From Obelidium mucronatum (Eukaryota > Chytridiomycota > Chytridiomycetes > Chytridiales > Chytriomycetaceae): a stretch of DNA of 64,000 nucleotides. This document shows, piece after piece, positions 1 through 13,000 of this stretch. A program made the translations under genes and the position numbers. The notes beneath the pieces were generated by a model. It worked only from the letters and a program-made list of their open reading frames with translations. It was not told the origin of the DNA and ran no database searches. Numbering within the stretch: position 1 is the first letter of the stretch; each line of letters begins with the position of its first letter. The stretch is taken from assembly GCA_025765595.1 (NCBI GenBank), contig JAIVFH010000011.1, positions 124,001 through 188,000 on the forward strand. Direction: 5' to 3'.

Positions 1-1
1 C

Positions 2-598
2 CTAGACTTTGATATTTACGATGCTGTCATTGGAGTCAAGAATCTGGGGACCCACTTGTTTGACAAACTGATGGTGTCGTCTTTTATTGTTAACGCCATG
101 CAGTCCAAGCGTACATCTGCTGTCGCGAGAACAGCAAAACTGCTGCTGGAACTCCTTAGAGAAGGCTGTGTTTCTGGTACTGATGTCATCAGTTGGTAAG
201 GACAACTGCCAATTTACAGCTCGTAAAAATAACTCACTTCCATTCCAACCAACAGTCTGAAAGAAATTCCTGCAATGAAGGAGGGATTTGATGTATCAAC
301 AGATTCCTACAAGCAATTGGCCACGTTTTATGGAGTTTTTATGGCGTATGATGAAGAAACCTTCAGTTTATCAGGTTTTCGAGACATCCTGGGCCCTGTT
401 GTGATAGAAAATGGTCATCATGGGAAACTTATTGCTCCGCAGTTGCTTGCTCGAGTTTTGACCCTTGTGAAGATTTTGAACGCAAAGAATTGCAGAAAAA
501 AAGAGGTAAGCCAGCTTCTAGAGTTCTGGTCAACCGAGGAGAGGAAGGGTGGTAGCGAGTTGGTTAGCGATTGGCTAGAAGAAAACTTTCTTTGTTGA
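2..598 (+). CDS. C-terminal part of an MA3/eIF4G-like helical-repeat protein (5' end outside window)
   Basis: Two exons are visible: 2-195 and 256-598, joined across a 60-bp GT-AG intron (196-255) that keeps the frame. The joined reading is helical. Its first part (conserved look SAVARTAKLLLELLREG) resembles MA3 repeats as in PDCD4 and eIF4G, where a paired-helix repeat ends near 'LLxxLLxxG'. The C-terminus is acidic and Trp-containing (LLEFWSTEE, DWLEENFLC) and ends at the TGA at 596-598. MA3 domains bind eIF4A. The family call rests on overall pattern and not on a catalytic motif, so it is tentative. The start, and any domain further upstream, lies beyond base 1. Confidence 0.5.
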
Positions 599-636
599 TT
601 CCTGTCGAATAAACCTGGTACTAAAGAAAAAGAAAA

Positions 637-710
637 TGCCTCCTAGCGGATTTGAACCGCTGACTTCCTGCTTACTAGGCAGGCGATCTGACCAACTGAG
701 CTAAGGAGGC
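637..710 (-). tRNA. tRNA-Thr (anticodon AGT)
   Basis: Read on the minus strand, the 74-nt cloverleaf has a 7-bp acceptor stem (GCCTCCT with AGGAGGC), a D arm with AGTTGGT, an anticodon stem CCTGC/GCAGG around loop CTAGTAA (anticodon AGT, Thr), a TTCAAAT T-loop and discriminator A. There is no intron, and CCA is not encoded, as expected in eukaryotes. The D stem has one C-T mismatch. It lies 38 bp after the stop of the preceding plus-strand gene. Confidence 0.95.
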
Positions 711-1067
711 GATGAGTGTAAAAAATTTTAAACATATATGTTTCTAAAAATTTTTTGGCTCGATCAACATTGAAAAACAGCAAGTTCTCGCTGCCATTCT
801 GTCAAAACATATTGTATTTATGTTCTACCAAACTTCTACTACCTCCTGGGTGAAGCAGCACAAGCAATCGTCAATTTTCGTAACATCAATTCGTAAGAAA
901 GGAAGGCACAACAAGAACCCAACAGGTAGAGTGCACAAATATAAGAAGCAAGTATCTGGTATGATTATTGTATTCCCCATCAGTTCATATTGGCCCTCAG
1001 TGGAAACTTTTCCACCAAAGGAATACACAGTCTCTTCATAAATGGATTTATTTTTAAAGCAGAGCCA
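711..1067. other. intergenic, nothing recognised
   Basis: This spacer separates the tRNA from the 3' end of the dynein gene. It is AT-rich. The short open frames on both strands (820-1041) show no recognisable domain and overlap one another. It presumably holds the dynein 3' UTR. Confidence 0.5.
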
Positions 1068-4000
1068 TCAATCATCAAGCTGCAGTAAAGCTGCCACACC
1101 ACGCAATATCCAGTGTTTCTGAGGTTTATCAGAGGGTAGTTTAATACATATTACATAGTTTGTAGAGTGTCCAGTTGTGGAAAGAACACCCCGTCGAGCA
1201 CTGGTTTTGTATACTGGACAGTCATATGTTGATGCCAGCTTAAAGTCTGCCATGCGGCAAGGCTTGAACCAGATTACAGGCAAAGAGTCATACAACACTT
1301 TGTTCTGTGATTCACCTATTACACCTTTCTCCTTGTTCCATCTTGCCCCCTCCAAAAATAGGCCGTTCACATAAACTCCGTTTTCTGGTGACGTTGTAAT
1401 GGATGAAGGTGCCAAACTATTCATAACTTCAAACTCCACGCCAAGTTCGTCGATTGGAATGGAAAACTTTCGAGCATAGTTTTGAAGGGCTGCGGTAATA
1501 AATGACTGTGTAAAGAAAAACCCAGACATCCAAAACAATTTGGGACAGCCATCATCAAACCAAGTTTGAAAAAACTTAATTCTGGCGACTAAATCTGTGA
1601 TATAGGCCCCTAAAGGCTTCAATGAAGGGTAGCTCTTTGATGCCCACATTGCTGGAACGCGTGAAATGAGAATACTCTTGCATAAATCTTCAAGTTCCGC
1701 ATTCATTACTACTAAACCGCGAATAGCCTTTTGTACATTGACTAAACTGACCAATATTATTTGAATCAGTCTGTTGAATCGGATCATTTCCTGAATAAGT
1801 ACTGTGTTCATGCTTTCATTGTAATTAACAGGATATTTCGCCACAGCAGCTTCAAGATTAAACGTTCGTGGGATGCGATTTAGAATATCAGTAGCAACTT
1901 CTGTGACAATTTCATCACTGCTCTTCCCACCTCCACCTCCACCACCAGAGACACTGGCTTCTTGTGTTTTTATGACAGAAGCGAAGAGGTTCTTAGTGTC
2001 AGCTAGCTGTTTTGCAATATCTCCATTGTCATGTACCCCAAATATTTCAGGGCTTTGGTTCAACGGCAGTTGCTTAATGTAATCAACATAGTCTGCATGC
2101 TTTCCTTTCGGCGGTGCGTAGTATATTCCCGATGGAGACAATTTGTAATTCAAGTCCTCAACAATTGCTGGACAGTAGTAAATTGACAAGATATTCATCA
2201 AAGTTCTGCGGTCCCAGTCATCCGTCACTCGTCCACCGTAGTTACACTCCCCAGTGAGGTATGAGAGTGCTTTGAACGGTATATCCTCATATTCATCCAA
2301 AAACATGAGCAACTGTCTCATAGAAATTCGCAAATCTGATTCATTAAACTCATACGGAATATTCCATCCCAATGGCCCGAAATTACGTCGTTCTTGGATT
2401 ACAGCATGGAAGGTACACAGCCCAAATAGAAGTTTCTCCCATTCTGCAGGCTTTGAGCAACTATTGAAGAATTTTTCATCAGCAATAGGATCACTAATGT
2501 AGCTTTTCAGAAGGTTGGCTTTGACCCCTTTTGGTGGCTCATTTGTCATCTTAACTCCAACTTGTAGAATAGATGAAGGAAATTTGTCACTTGGATATGA
2601 CGTAAGCCAGAGACGGAAGTCCTTATGAACAGACGCTGTTGACATATCATCAACAATTTTCTCTAAAGTAGCCAACCAACTGACGGCCAAGTGACAGTTT
2701 TGTAGCACTATCCAAGTCCCGCCTTTTTGTGCATCTTTGATCATGGCTGCCGCAATTGGTCCCTGTCCTTGACCCAATGAAATAGATTGACATTTAAGAC
2801 CACCCATTGCCTTGTCGTCTGCGAACTTTAAGAGTCTATTGGAAAATTCAAATAAATCCATATGTAAATTGCAATTACGCTTATACTTACTGGGCCATGG
2901 GATCTACACCCGGAGATAAGATGAAAATGAGCGGAGTCCTGTTGCTAGAGTCTTCATAACTTCCTGCCAAATCAAACGTAGGTGGTTCGATAAACTTCTG
3001 TCCAAGCTTTATCTTGACGAACTCTTGAATTATTGGGACGATTTTTTCTGGTCTCAAGACTCGAACGACTAAAGTTTTCTGCAAGTCGTTCAGTGCCGTA
3101 CCCCATTTTCCAGGAAGTGGGGCATTGGTTGCTTCAGGAAAGTCTACATATGGCCTCCATTCTGCTGGATTGAAGTCTTCGATAAAGCCTTTAAATGCAG
3201 GTATTTCTGATAATCGTGCAATTTCTGCCCAGGTTTTTTCAGCAATCCACACAGGATCGGGGTTGGCCACTGCAGAATTGCCCAAGCCCACACCTCCAGT
3301 TGTTAAAAAGTTGAATTCTGTCAGATCCAGCTCTCCCCTTCCTCGTAAAATAGCAGTACAAAGCAGGAAAGAAAATACAAGCTTGTCTTTTTCAAAGAGG
3401 GATCTGCATACATTGCAATAGAGCGAGTATGTGAAATAGGTTTCCAGTGTCTTCAATCGGCGCTTCACAATGCTGGATTTTGCTGACTGTGATATTCCAT
3501 TGACAAAAAGGTCAATAAACCAGTTGAGTGAATACTGATACATATTTTCAATATTTGCCAAGTCGGCAATGCAGAAAAATAACACAGATGAGTGACTTGC
3601 AATGGGTCTGTATGAGTCTCTGGTTTCATCGATTTTCTTTTCGGTTTCTTCTGCAATCTTTTGCTTTTCGAACAGCTCAACCGAGAGTACTTTAGAAGAG
3701 GAGAGGACTTCAATTGCAGTTTCATTTTGCAGAATGTTTCCTTCTGCAGACGAAAGAATGTGAAGAATTTGATCTTCAATTTCCTTAAGCTTTTTCTTAT
3801 TTTCGGCACTTTGGAGAATCAATTGTGTTTTTTCCTCTTCCAATTCGGGTCTTTCTTTCGCGACAACAATTCCCAGTAACTGGTCTTCTAGTCCTTCTGG
3901 TGTAATCATAAAGTTGAGTACTGACACTTTCACTGAGACTTCTGGGAGATAGTGAGGATTTCTCAGTTTCGTTGTTATGTACAACTTGAAGTTATCATTG

Positions 4001-7000
4001 TACTCAATCACTGCATCTCCCAGTCGAATGCAATTGGCTCCTCCGGATTTGAAGACTTGTTTTTGTAGCACAGTATCCATAATTGGATCAATTTCTTCTT
4101 TGATGTTTTCTAACAAAACAGGAGCACCGAACGTAATAGCATTCTCCAAGTTTCGGACATAGTCTGCATCCGTAAGTTTAATTATTTGTAGATTATTGTC
4201 CTTTTCCATGTTTTTGACCCATTTGTTTGCTGTGGTAACTATCAATTAGAACTTCCCTAAAGACAGTCAACGTTACCTTGTCCTTGCGGATCAATCATAA
4301 GGGGCCATCGACGAGCATTAGAGACTATAATACCATTATCAATCGAAAAGGAGTCGGATGGTAGCCCAGCAATGTTCCAAGCTCTTGTTCGAATGGGATC
4401 TCCCAGAACCTTTTGGAGATTGAACACATCGGAACAAGGAATGCCTTCACTTTTGCACTTTTCGAGCCATTCTGCAGCACATTCGGTTCTATAGAACTTT
4501 GTAAACGCACCTAAGTAGGCAACAACTCCTGCAGAAAGCAATACATCGCCACTCAAGTTATAGAGTGTACCATCAAGCTGGACTACAACTTCTGTCCATC
4601 TTTGTTTCTCTCCTCCCAGTCCTCCAAGAAGTTTTTGAGCCCGGTCCAATTGCTCCTCGCAGCTTTTTACTTCGCGTTCTAGCCGCTCTTTTTTGGCAGA
4701 GAGAGCTTGCAAATTATCATTCAACGCAGTCAATCGAGCCTGAACAGCCTGTAGAATCGCTCTTTTCTCTGCGAGTCCTGCTAAAGTGACTGCCAATTCA
4801 GCTTCAGCATGAGCCAAGGCGATTTGCTTGGGGGCTACCACTTTGGCTACTTTGTCATAAGATTCCATTGCCAAAATCCAGGTACAAAGTCCTTCTGCAG
4901 CTGATGAAGCATTTCTAACCTTTTCGGGTTTAAACTCAGGATTTGGCATATATGTTGTTCGTATTTTCTTAATGATGGCTGCTGGGATATCATCTTTATC
5001 GAATGTTTTCAAGGAGTCCAAGAACTTTGCGTCATTAAGCATCTTTAACGAAGATTTCCAGTAGTCAAAAACCATCCGCCCTGATCCCGACGGGTCGGGA
5101 ATTTTTTCAGGTTTGACATCCTTCATGACGCAAACTGCTTCAAGAACTAGTTTCACTCCATCTGGAGGATTTTTCATCGATTTTACCAAATCAATGTCTT
5201 GCTTTTTTAATGTATCCAAAGCTGCAAGGGCAGCATTCAAAAGAGGAAGCGCGGTTGCCAAATCGTTCTCACAATCAGTTTTAATGGCTGTTGATTCATT
5301 TGCCTTGGCCGATGCGATTGCTTCTTCTGCAGCAACAACACTTCGTGTAGCTTCAACATCAACGGATTCTTTGGCAATTTTTACAAGCATTTCAGATGTT
5401 TCTTCAGAAGTTTTCTTCAGTTGGGGTTGCAGATCTGACAAGTCTATTTGCATTTGCATCACTTGTGTTGCGGCAAAAGCAAGTTTCTCGAGACCTCCTG
5501 CATAACGACGCTTTATGGCTGAAACCTCTTCTACCTTTGCCTTCAGAAGCATTTTAAAAGCATTAAGTAGCTCCAAGTATGAGGTTGGAGTCACATAGTT
5601 GTGGCGGTTGAGATTGAGAAGGAATTTTGTTGACAAGTTAATCGCAGACTGGTGAAAGTGTCTACACATCACTACAGCGGAGTCCCTAATTGTATCTGTC
5701 AAATCTAGATCACTGAAAAATTGCTTGGCTACTGCTTGTAACGCGTCTTCTGGCCACTCATGGAACCAGTCAATGGTACAGCAATTAACAATTGATGAAA
5801 ACATCCGCATTCGGGTTCGAAAAGCATCACCGATTGGACTCATACATAAAACAATATGAAGATTGCGTTTGACGCGCTCGATGAAGTAGTTGTACATGGT
5901 TGCGGGACTGCCATCTCCAAGTTTCCCTTCTTCTTGGGCATCACTCATACATTTATCAATAATATTCTGCTTTTCATCGGATGCGAATATATTTGGAACA
6001 TCTCCAGCGTTCAATAAGTTGCTGACGTCTTCAATAAAGGATTCTTCTTTGATTTGTGTGTCTGGAAATAGGAATACTGTCTGTTTGTTCTCGGCACCTG
6101 CAGCAAGGAGAATCTTCTTCAAGTCGTCTCTCCATTCAACTTTTCCGTAGGATTTAGATATTTCAATCTGAAATTGCTCGTAGTTCATTATAAACGCAGA
6201 TAGTCGGGTCAAACTTTGACGTCCACTTCCTCCAACCCCAACTAAGAGGGCGTTTCCTCCAGGCAACTTCAAAATTCGGCAAAGACGAGCAACATGCTCA
6301 ATAGCAAATCTAAATAGCACCAGATTCAGTTTCGTTTTTTTTACCTGGTTGTATTCGTTGAGGAATACGTTAACCACGTTGGTTATTTTCTCAAAGTCAA
6401 GCATTTCAATGTACTCGGGATCTTCGTTTGGTTTCCGAGGGCTTAAAATATCACCGAAAACCAATCCTCGCATGTCATCTTCCATCAAGACAACGGTGTC
6501 ATTTTCACCAACACCACTGGCAATGCCCTGGAAAACTTCATCGGGTTCGCATCCAAAAGACTCTTTGATTGTATCCAACATATGAGCAAACAAGCCGTAC
6601 CGATCATCGTCCGATATAAGACGATCACAGTACACTCTATACACTTCGTGAGCCCAGAGACGGATAATTTGATCTGGGGACTGAAAGAATGACGGCTTTG
6701 ACAGTAGCATTCCTTGGATGACTTTTGAAAAGTCTCGCAAATTAAATGTGTAGTGAGTTTTTGCGGGAGTTGGCAACAAATTAACAATGACCCATTTGTA
6801 GGTACTCAATGTGGCCTGAATTACGCCCTGTGCCATTTCTTTAATTTCTTCAACGAAATCCATCCGTCCAAAGTGCCAATTTAGAATAGAGTGGAATATA
6901 CGAGCCATTGTCAAGTCATCAAAAGAGTTGATGACAACTTGATTGAAATGCCTCGAAAAACGCGACGTGATTACATTTCTTCCGCCTCCCGGGGGACCCA

Positions 7001-10000
7001 TGGCACCAATCAGTTGAATATCGATCAATTCGAGCCTCGAAGTATCCTTCTTATCATACCAATTTCCATGATCTGCCCATTGTCTAAACAACTCAATCGG
7101 AGGCTGGGCGCCGTAAGTTTCCTTTTGGGGAACGTTCAGATCATCAATGAATATGAGATATCTCTTCCCCATGGGTGGCCCAAATACTCCCTTCCTCCTC
7201 TTGTCCAGTTTGCTCATAACAATATCTTGAGTCTGGTTGGCGCTAGTTCTCGCAGAAAAATTTATAAAAATCGGAATATACTTTGCTTTAGGCAACCCCG
7301 TAAGCAATTTGTTCGCAATGTACTTTGATTTTCCAGTTCCTGTGGGACCAACAAGTAAATACGATTTGCTGTGAGTGACAAGTAGTTCCATAATGTAATT
7401 ATAACGCGCAGTGTCCTTTGTCGGGATTATAATATCACCAAACCCCGCTGTAGGAGGTATTTCAACGTGTTGGATTGTATTAATCCATAGCTTCCATGCA
7501 TCGGCAGCTCCCGATGTATCAAAAACATAGTCATAAACTGTAGCATCTTCGTCGTCTGATGGAATTGGTAGTTTCATTTCAATAGATCTACCGATCAAAT
7601 CGCGAAGGAATGCGTCAAACTTAGTTTGACTTTGTTGATCAACACTGCCACCGATGGACCATATCAAGGAAAAGATAAATTTGCATTCCAATCGTCTTAA
7701 ATCATCTTGAGACGCGCTTTGTGGGCTGTTTCTGAACTCGTCCAGCAAACTGTCAAGAATTTGAGACAAGGAGTTCACCAAACCTATTTCTGACGTTGGG
7801 GACACTTCCTTACAGTCCCGTTTCACGCATTGGAGACAGGGAGGAACAAGCAGCTCAAAAAGCTGATTAATGTACTGAGAATTATCTGCTGACATGAAAT
7901 CCAAGCTCTCAATCCAAGATTTTACAAGGGGCCTCCAGCCCATTCTCTCTGGCTCCAAATACACCATTCCGCAACGACTTACTGTCGCTGGCTGATGGTG
8001 GGTGGTTAATTGTGAAATTCAACATCAAAAGCAAGGATAAAACGGATCTCACTGATGCAACGGCCAAATCTGCGACTTCGAATACTAGACTCATGGTATT
8101 TGAAAGCTGGATAATCTCGCCACTCATTAAGCAAAGCTTTTTGTTGTCATCCAGAACTAGAGCTCAAATTTTAGTCGCATGTTTGCCAGGAAAAAATAGG
8201 AATCACCTGTGTTCATATTCTCTACCCAAATGGCATCAACTGGTCCATCAAAAATCACCCATTTCCTATCCGGCGATGGCGAGCTTGCAAAAGATCTAAA
8301 CGACGTAGCCAACACCCCATCGGTCCACTCATGAGAAATCGGATCGAATTGGCCATAGAGTTGGCCCATCGTAATGGATTTTGGGTTGATGACTTTGACT
8401 TGAACCTTTTGAAACTCAACGTCCGTTCCTAACGATACGCAGAGATCAGATAACCCATCGGCCAGCACCCTATAAGCTGAAGTTTTCCCAGAAAAGGGCT
8501 CTCCGACTGAATTATTTCAAAAGTTAGTAACAATCTATCATAGTTGTTGATTTGATTACCGAGCATATATCCATGCCGAACAAGCATCATTTCATAGAGT
8601 TGAATAATTTTCTCCACAAAAGCGGGTACCATTTGCAAACCCTAACTTCTTGCAGGACTTTTCAATTGCTCCCTCAAGTTGAGTATAGTCTGGCTTTGGA
8701 AGTCTTACACCAGGAAACAAGTCAGTAGCGATACCCTTGAACAAAGCGATATCCTGGGACAGGAACTTTGGCAAATTGACATCAATGATTGATCGCAGAA
8801 CCAAGATCTGCTCATTCTCATCAGGATACTTCAGCTTCAAGTTTCCAGCTGCGGTCAATACACTCTTGACTGCTCTCATTCCATAATCATAGTGGTCTTG
8901 CGATGATAGCTGTTCCGAACACAGTCTGTAAGTGGCTGAAATTTTCCGCGCCAAGTTTCGTGCTTCAATGAATCCAAAGGAGTACAAGGTGATTTCTCCG
9001 ATTAAAGTGTAATCGGGCACCATCATGGCCACTGTTCTAAAGAGAGCCTTCAAGTTGTCGGGAAGCTCACTACGGCCCCTATTTCAGAAGTTTATGTAAG
9101 TTTCTAAAATTATTGGCATTCGGAGCTACCAACCGCATATCCTGGATTCATTGTGATGAATACAGCGCATGTCGGGTTCAATGTCAACTTTGTCCCTTCA
9201 AACATGAATTCCTTCAACTTCATGCCAACAGCGCGCTGAATGGTTAAAACTTGCTGGGCGACGACTGAAAGTACTTCTAAATCGATTCGGTTGAATTCAT
9301 CGAAACAAGCCCAGGCTCCTGATGTGGCCAACCCTTTGAAGAATTTTCCCATCGCAAGGTAATCAAGACCGTCAGAGCAATTGAACACCACTAAAATGAT
9401 AATTTCATTTTTTAAGTCGAGTCTTTTCAGAAAGGGAAGACAACATACCACACTGCTTGGCGAGAGCCTTAGCCAAGTCCTTAGTCGTCTCCGTTTTCCC
9501 AGTACCTGAAACAAATGAATCAGCTGCATAACAAAAAAAAAGATTCTTTCTTTTAAATAAATAGGTTTCAAACCAGCTGGGCCTTCTGGGGCACCTCCCA
9601 GATTCAATTGCAGAGCACCCATCAATGTGCGGTAACATCTATCTGTCAGCGGAGTAATAACAAGACGAGGACTGTTCCCAAGGTACTCGTAGCCATAAAC
9701 TTTGACAGCATTAATCATTTTCACCAATACATCAGAATCTTGAAAGTAATAACGCAGTTGAGACAGCCATGCAAATTCCATAATGTCTTTCAGTCCATCA
9801 TTCGCCAACTGACTAGTCACATCGCGAGCATGGACATCAATAACTACAAGAGCACCAAGCGTCGTTCGTGCCATTTTCGTCAAGTTACCTCGAACCAAAG
9901 CAATAATGTCTTTCATTTCATTATTGAGCTGCAGACAAAAGTCTTCCAGTCCCTTTTTCCCAGCCGTAATTGCTTTTTCCATTCCACCCGTCCAGAAAAT

Positions 10001-13000
10001 AGAACTAACACAAAGAACTACTTGGCCAGGCCAATCCAAGACCCATTCATTCCGAGGCTTGGTGGGGTATGCATAGTATGACTCGGATATAACTGATTTC
10101 ACACTTTCAAGCATACCCTTTTCTACACCCAATAGCCATCGTTCAACAGCTCCTTTTGCTTCAACAGTGGAAATCTTGTGCAACAAGGGCAGGCGCTCCT
10201 TTTCTCCAGAAAATAAGGCCAAAATATCCAATTTCTCATCAAATTCAAGCGTAGCAATCCCTTCGAACGCCTTCTTCAAATGCGGCTGAACACGTGTCGG
10301 GTCTTTGGTCTCTGACAAAATCTCCAACATTTCATCGTTGGAAAGGAAAAAGAAGCGAGGGAAACTGATTCTCTTCATTTCCAAGTAGTTATTCAGACCC
10401 TTGAGAATAATTTCCAAGAATTCATTGTTTCGGATCATATCATCGAGCAAGTTTGGAATGTCAGTGACACGGAGAATGTGGCGATCTTCCAACACTAGAA
10501 TCATGATTTTCCTCCAGCTTTGATCCACCATTTTAAACTTTCTGCCTTCTTCGGGCATTTGGTTCATGATATCCTCTGAACTAAAGATTGGTTCGAGATA
10601 CAACCAAGTGGCCTGAACTTTCAGCCACTCATCCAAAATTTCTTGAGTGGTAAGAAGCTTTCTCTCCCATTCTTTAATTTCAGCCTCAAATGGTTTTATA
10701 TAAGGAGATCCTCGCATTGACTGAGTCTTGACGATTTGGTCATCCAGTAGCTGTTGAGCCTCATCAACTGAAGCCACGATATGTGTTCCAGTCTCGCGAT
10801 ACGCCAAAAGCACCAATTCAAGTGGCTCCCATTCAACAGCCATCTTCTTCATACTCTTCTCCAACGTGTATTCTTTCGATGCAGATTCACTGATTTCCTT
10901 AAACTGGCCAAGGTATTGATCCAAATTCAACTTCAGCATTTTCCTTAGAGACGAGTTACTATCTGGCTTTAATTCGTATCCAGCAACCGATGACATTTTG
11001 GCCCAATGACGATCTCTCATTCCAGGGTTACAAACGACTTGAATCATTGGTATGTTCTGCATAAATTCTTCGATTTTTTCCTTGACTTGTTTTGCAATGT
11101 TCTGTGGCGCGGGTGCTTGAATGAGAGTTCCCAAGACTCTGTGCATTTCTCTTTTCAATGTATCGATTTCTGCTTCAATTTGTTCAGCATCGAGCTCCAA
11201 TAAATTCCCGTCCTTTTTTTTTAAAATTAAAGAGAAATGAGAGGATTAGAAACAACATATTCAGTACGACAGCTGGTTTATTCATACCATCCATCGTTTG
11301 TAACTCTTTTGAAAGTTGACGGACGTGGTATATAAGGCATTGTACGGCTCCAAAGCCTGTAAAATACTTTTTCTTTGCGGGTATACAGTAACTGGCCACC
11401 CAAAAAGCTGCTCCTCTCTGTTGAACGCCGATATAGTTTCCTGCGCAGTCTGCAACTGCTTCATCATGGCCTGGACTTTCTTGACATAGAAAGGCATCTC
11501 GTCCAAGTCCCCAACATCCATGAGTTCTTCCACTTGCCGTGAAACTTCATCCAACTCTGCTTCAAACTTTGATCTTCGCTCTTTGAGTTGCGCCTCGGAT
11601 TTCTCACGAGCGGCTCCCATAATACTGTTGACTTTATCCATGATGGGGCCAATCCGGATCGGCCATGTGAAGGTGCGATTGTTTAATTGAATATGGTCGT
11701 CGCTCATTGTGGAAAAGGTGGCAATGTAAACGATCCGTTGGCGGACTTGATCCAGCTCGACAAGAAGGTTCGGGAGGGTTTCGTTTTTGACGGTTTCAAT
11801 GTATTCCATTTGTTCGGCCATTTCTTTAAAGTTTTCTGGGACTTTGAGTGCGTTTTCTTCGATGGATTCGTATCGAAGGCAAATGCTAGGTATGGATGAA
11901 GAGTTTGAGATTTGGGGGCAGACTGTACATGTGGAGGGGGGGAAAGCAGGGAAAATCCCTGTGATTATTTTTTTTTTTACCTTTTTTCGTGTTCGATGGT
12001 TTGGAGTACTATTTTTTGCAAGAATCGATCCGAGCATTCCATAGCAATAGACGCGATTTCATGATGAAGAGCATCGCAAAGCAGCTCAACCATCGGCAAC
12101 TCCACTCGACGAGGATTTCTAGTCACCTGAGCAGCAATATTGCGATACTTTTCAATTTCCCGAATGTAATCCTCAAACTGGTGATCTTCAGTAAAAAACA
12201 AGATAATCTCTCCGAGTGATTGACCAGTATAGAGTGGCTCATACTGCTTATACCGGCTTTCCACAAAATCATGAACGACTTTGAAGCACTCGTTTGTATA
12301 GGATCGCAATTGCGCCAATGCCTTTTTGACAATAGCGCCTTCGGGTGCAATCCTCACATATTGATCGTGCCGCACAGCGCTTATGCAAGAAGGCAATTGT
12401 TTCGGCATGGGTTGAAGTTCCAGCAGGCGTGGTTGTCATGTTCGCTTGAGGACTCAAAAACGCTTCCGCTGCTCCTGGCCCGTAAATGACGGCATCGATT
12501 CTCGGCACACTTTCAACAGTTTTGTAGCAGAAATCCAAGCAGTCAATTACTGCTTCTCCAATATCAGCGAGAACGGGGTCGTATTCAATTTTGGCATTTT
12601 CAAGGCATAGGCGGACATAAAACCGCGGGGCATGTAGTCTTATTGATTCATCGCGTTGTTGTACAAACTGGCCGTATTCATTTTCGATGGGAGGTTCAAT
12701 GGGATAGTAGTTGAAGAGGGTGGTGTATGATTTGATTGATTCTACGATGACGCTGAGAATTTCATTGTAGATTAAGGCGGAACAAGATCGAAAGAAGGCT
12801 TCCGGTGGGCGTTCATTTGTCAGTCCACGTCTTTTTGGGCGAATAAAGTACTCTGCGAATATCCTAAGAACTTGAATGTACCAACTATTTTTTTTTTGAT
12901 AAATATGATTAATAAGGTGGAGATGAGACGAAGTACGAAGAGGAAGAACGGAACTCAAAGAAAAAAGTAAGTCGAACATAATACCCACACTTTCATCAAA

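Noticed and set aside
5113..5505. Antisense open frames inside dynein exons
   Set aside because: Shadow frames opposite a long conserved coding region, with no independent support.
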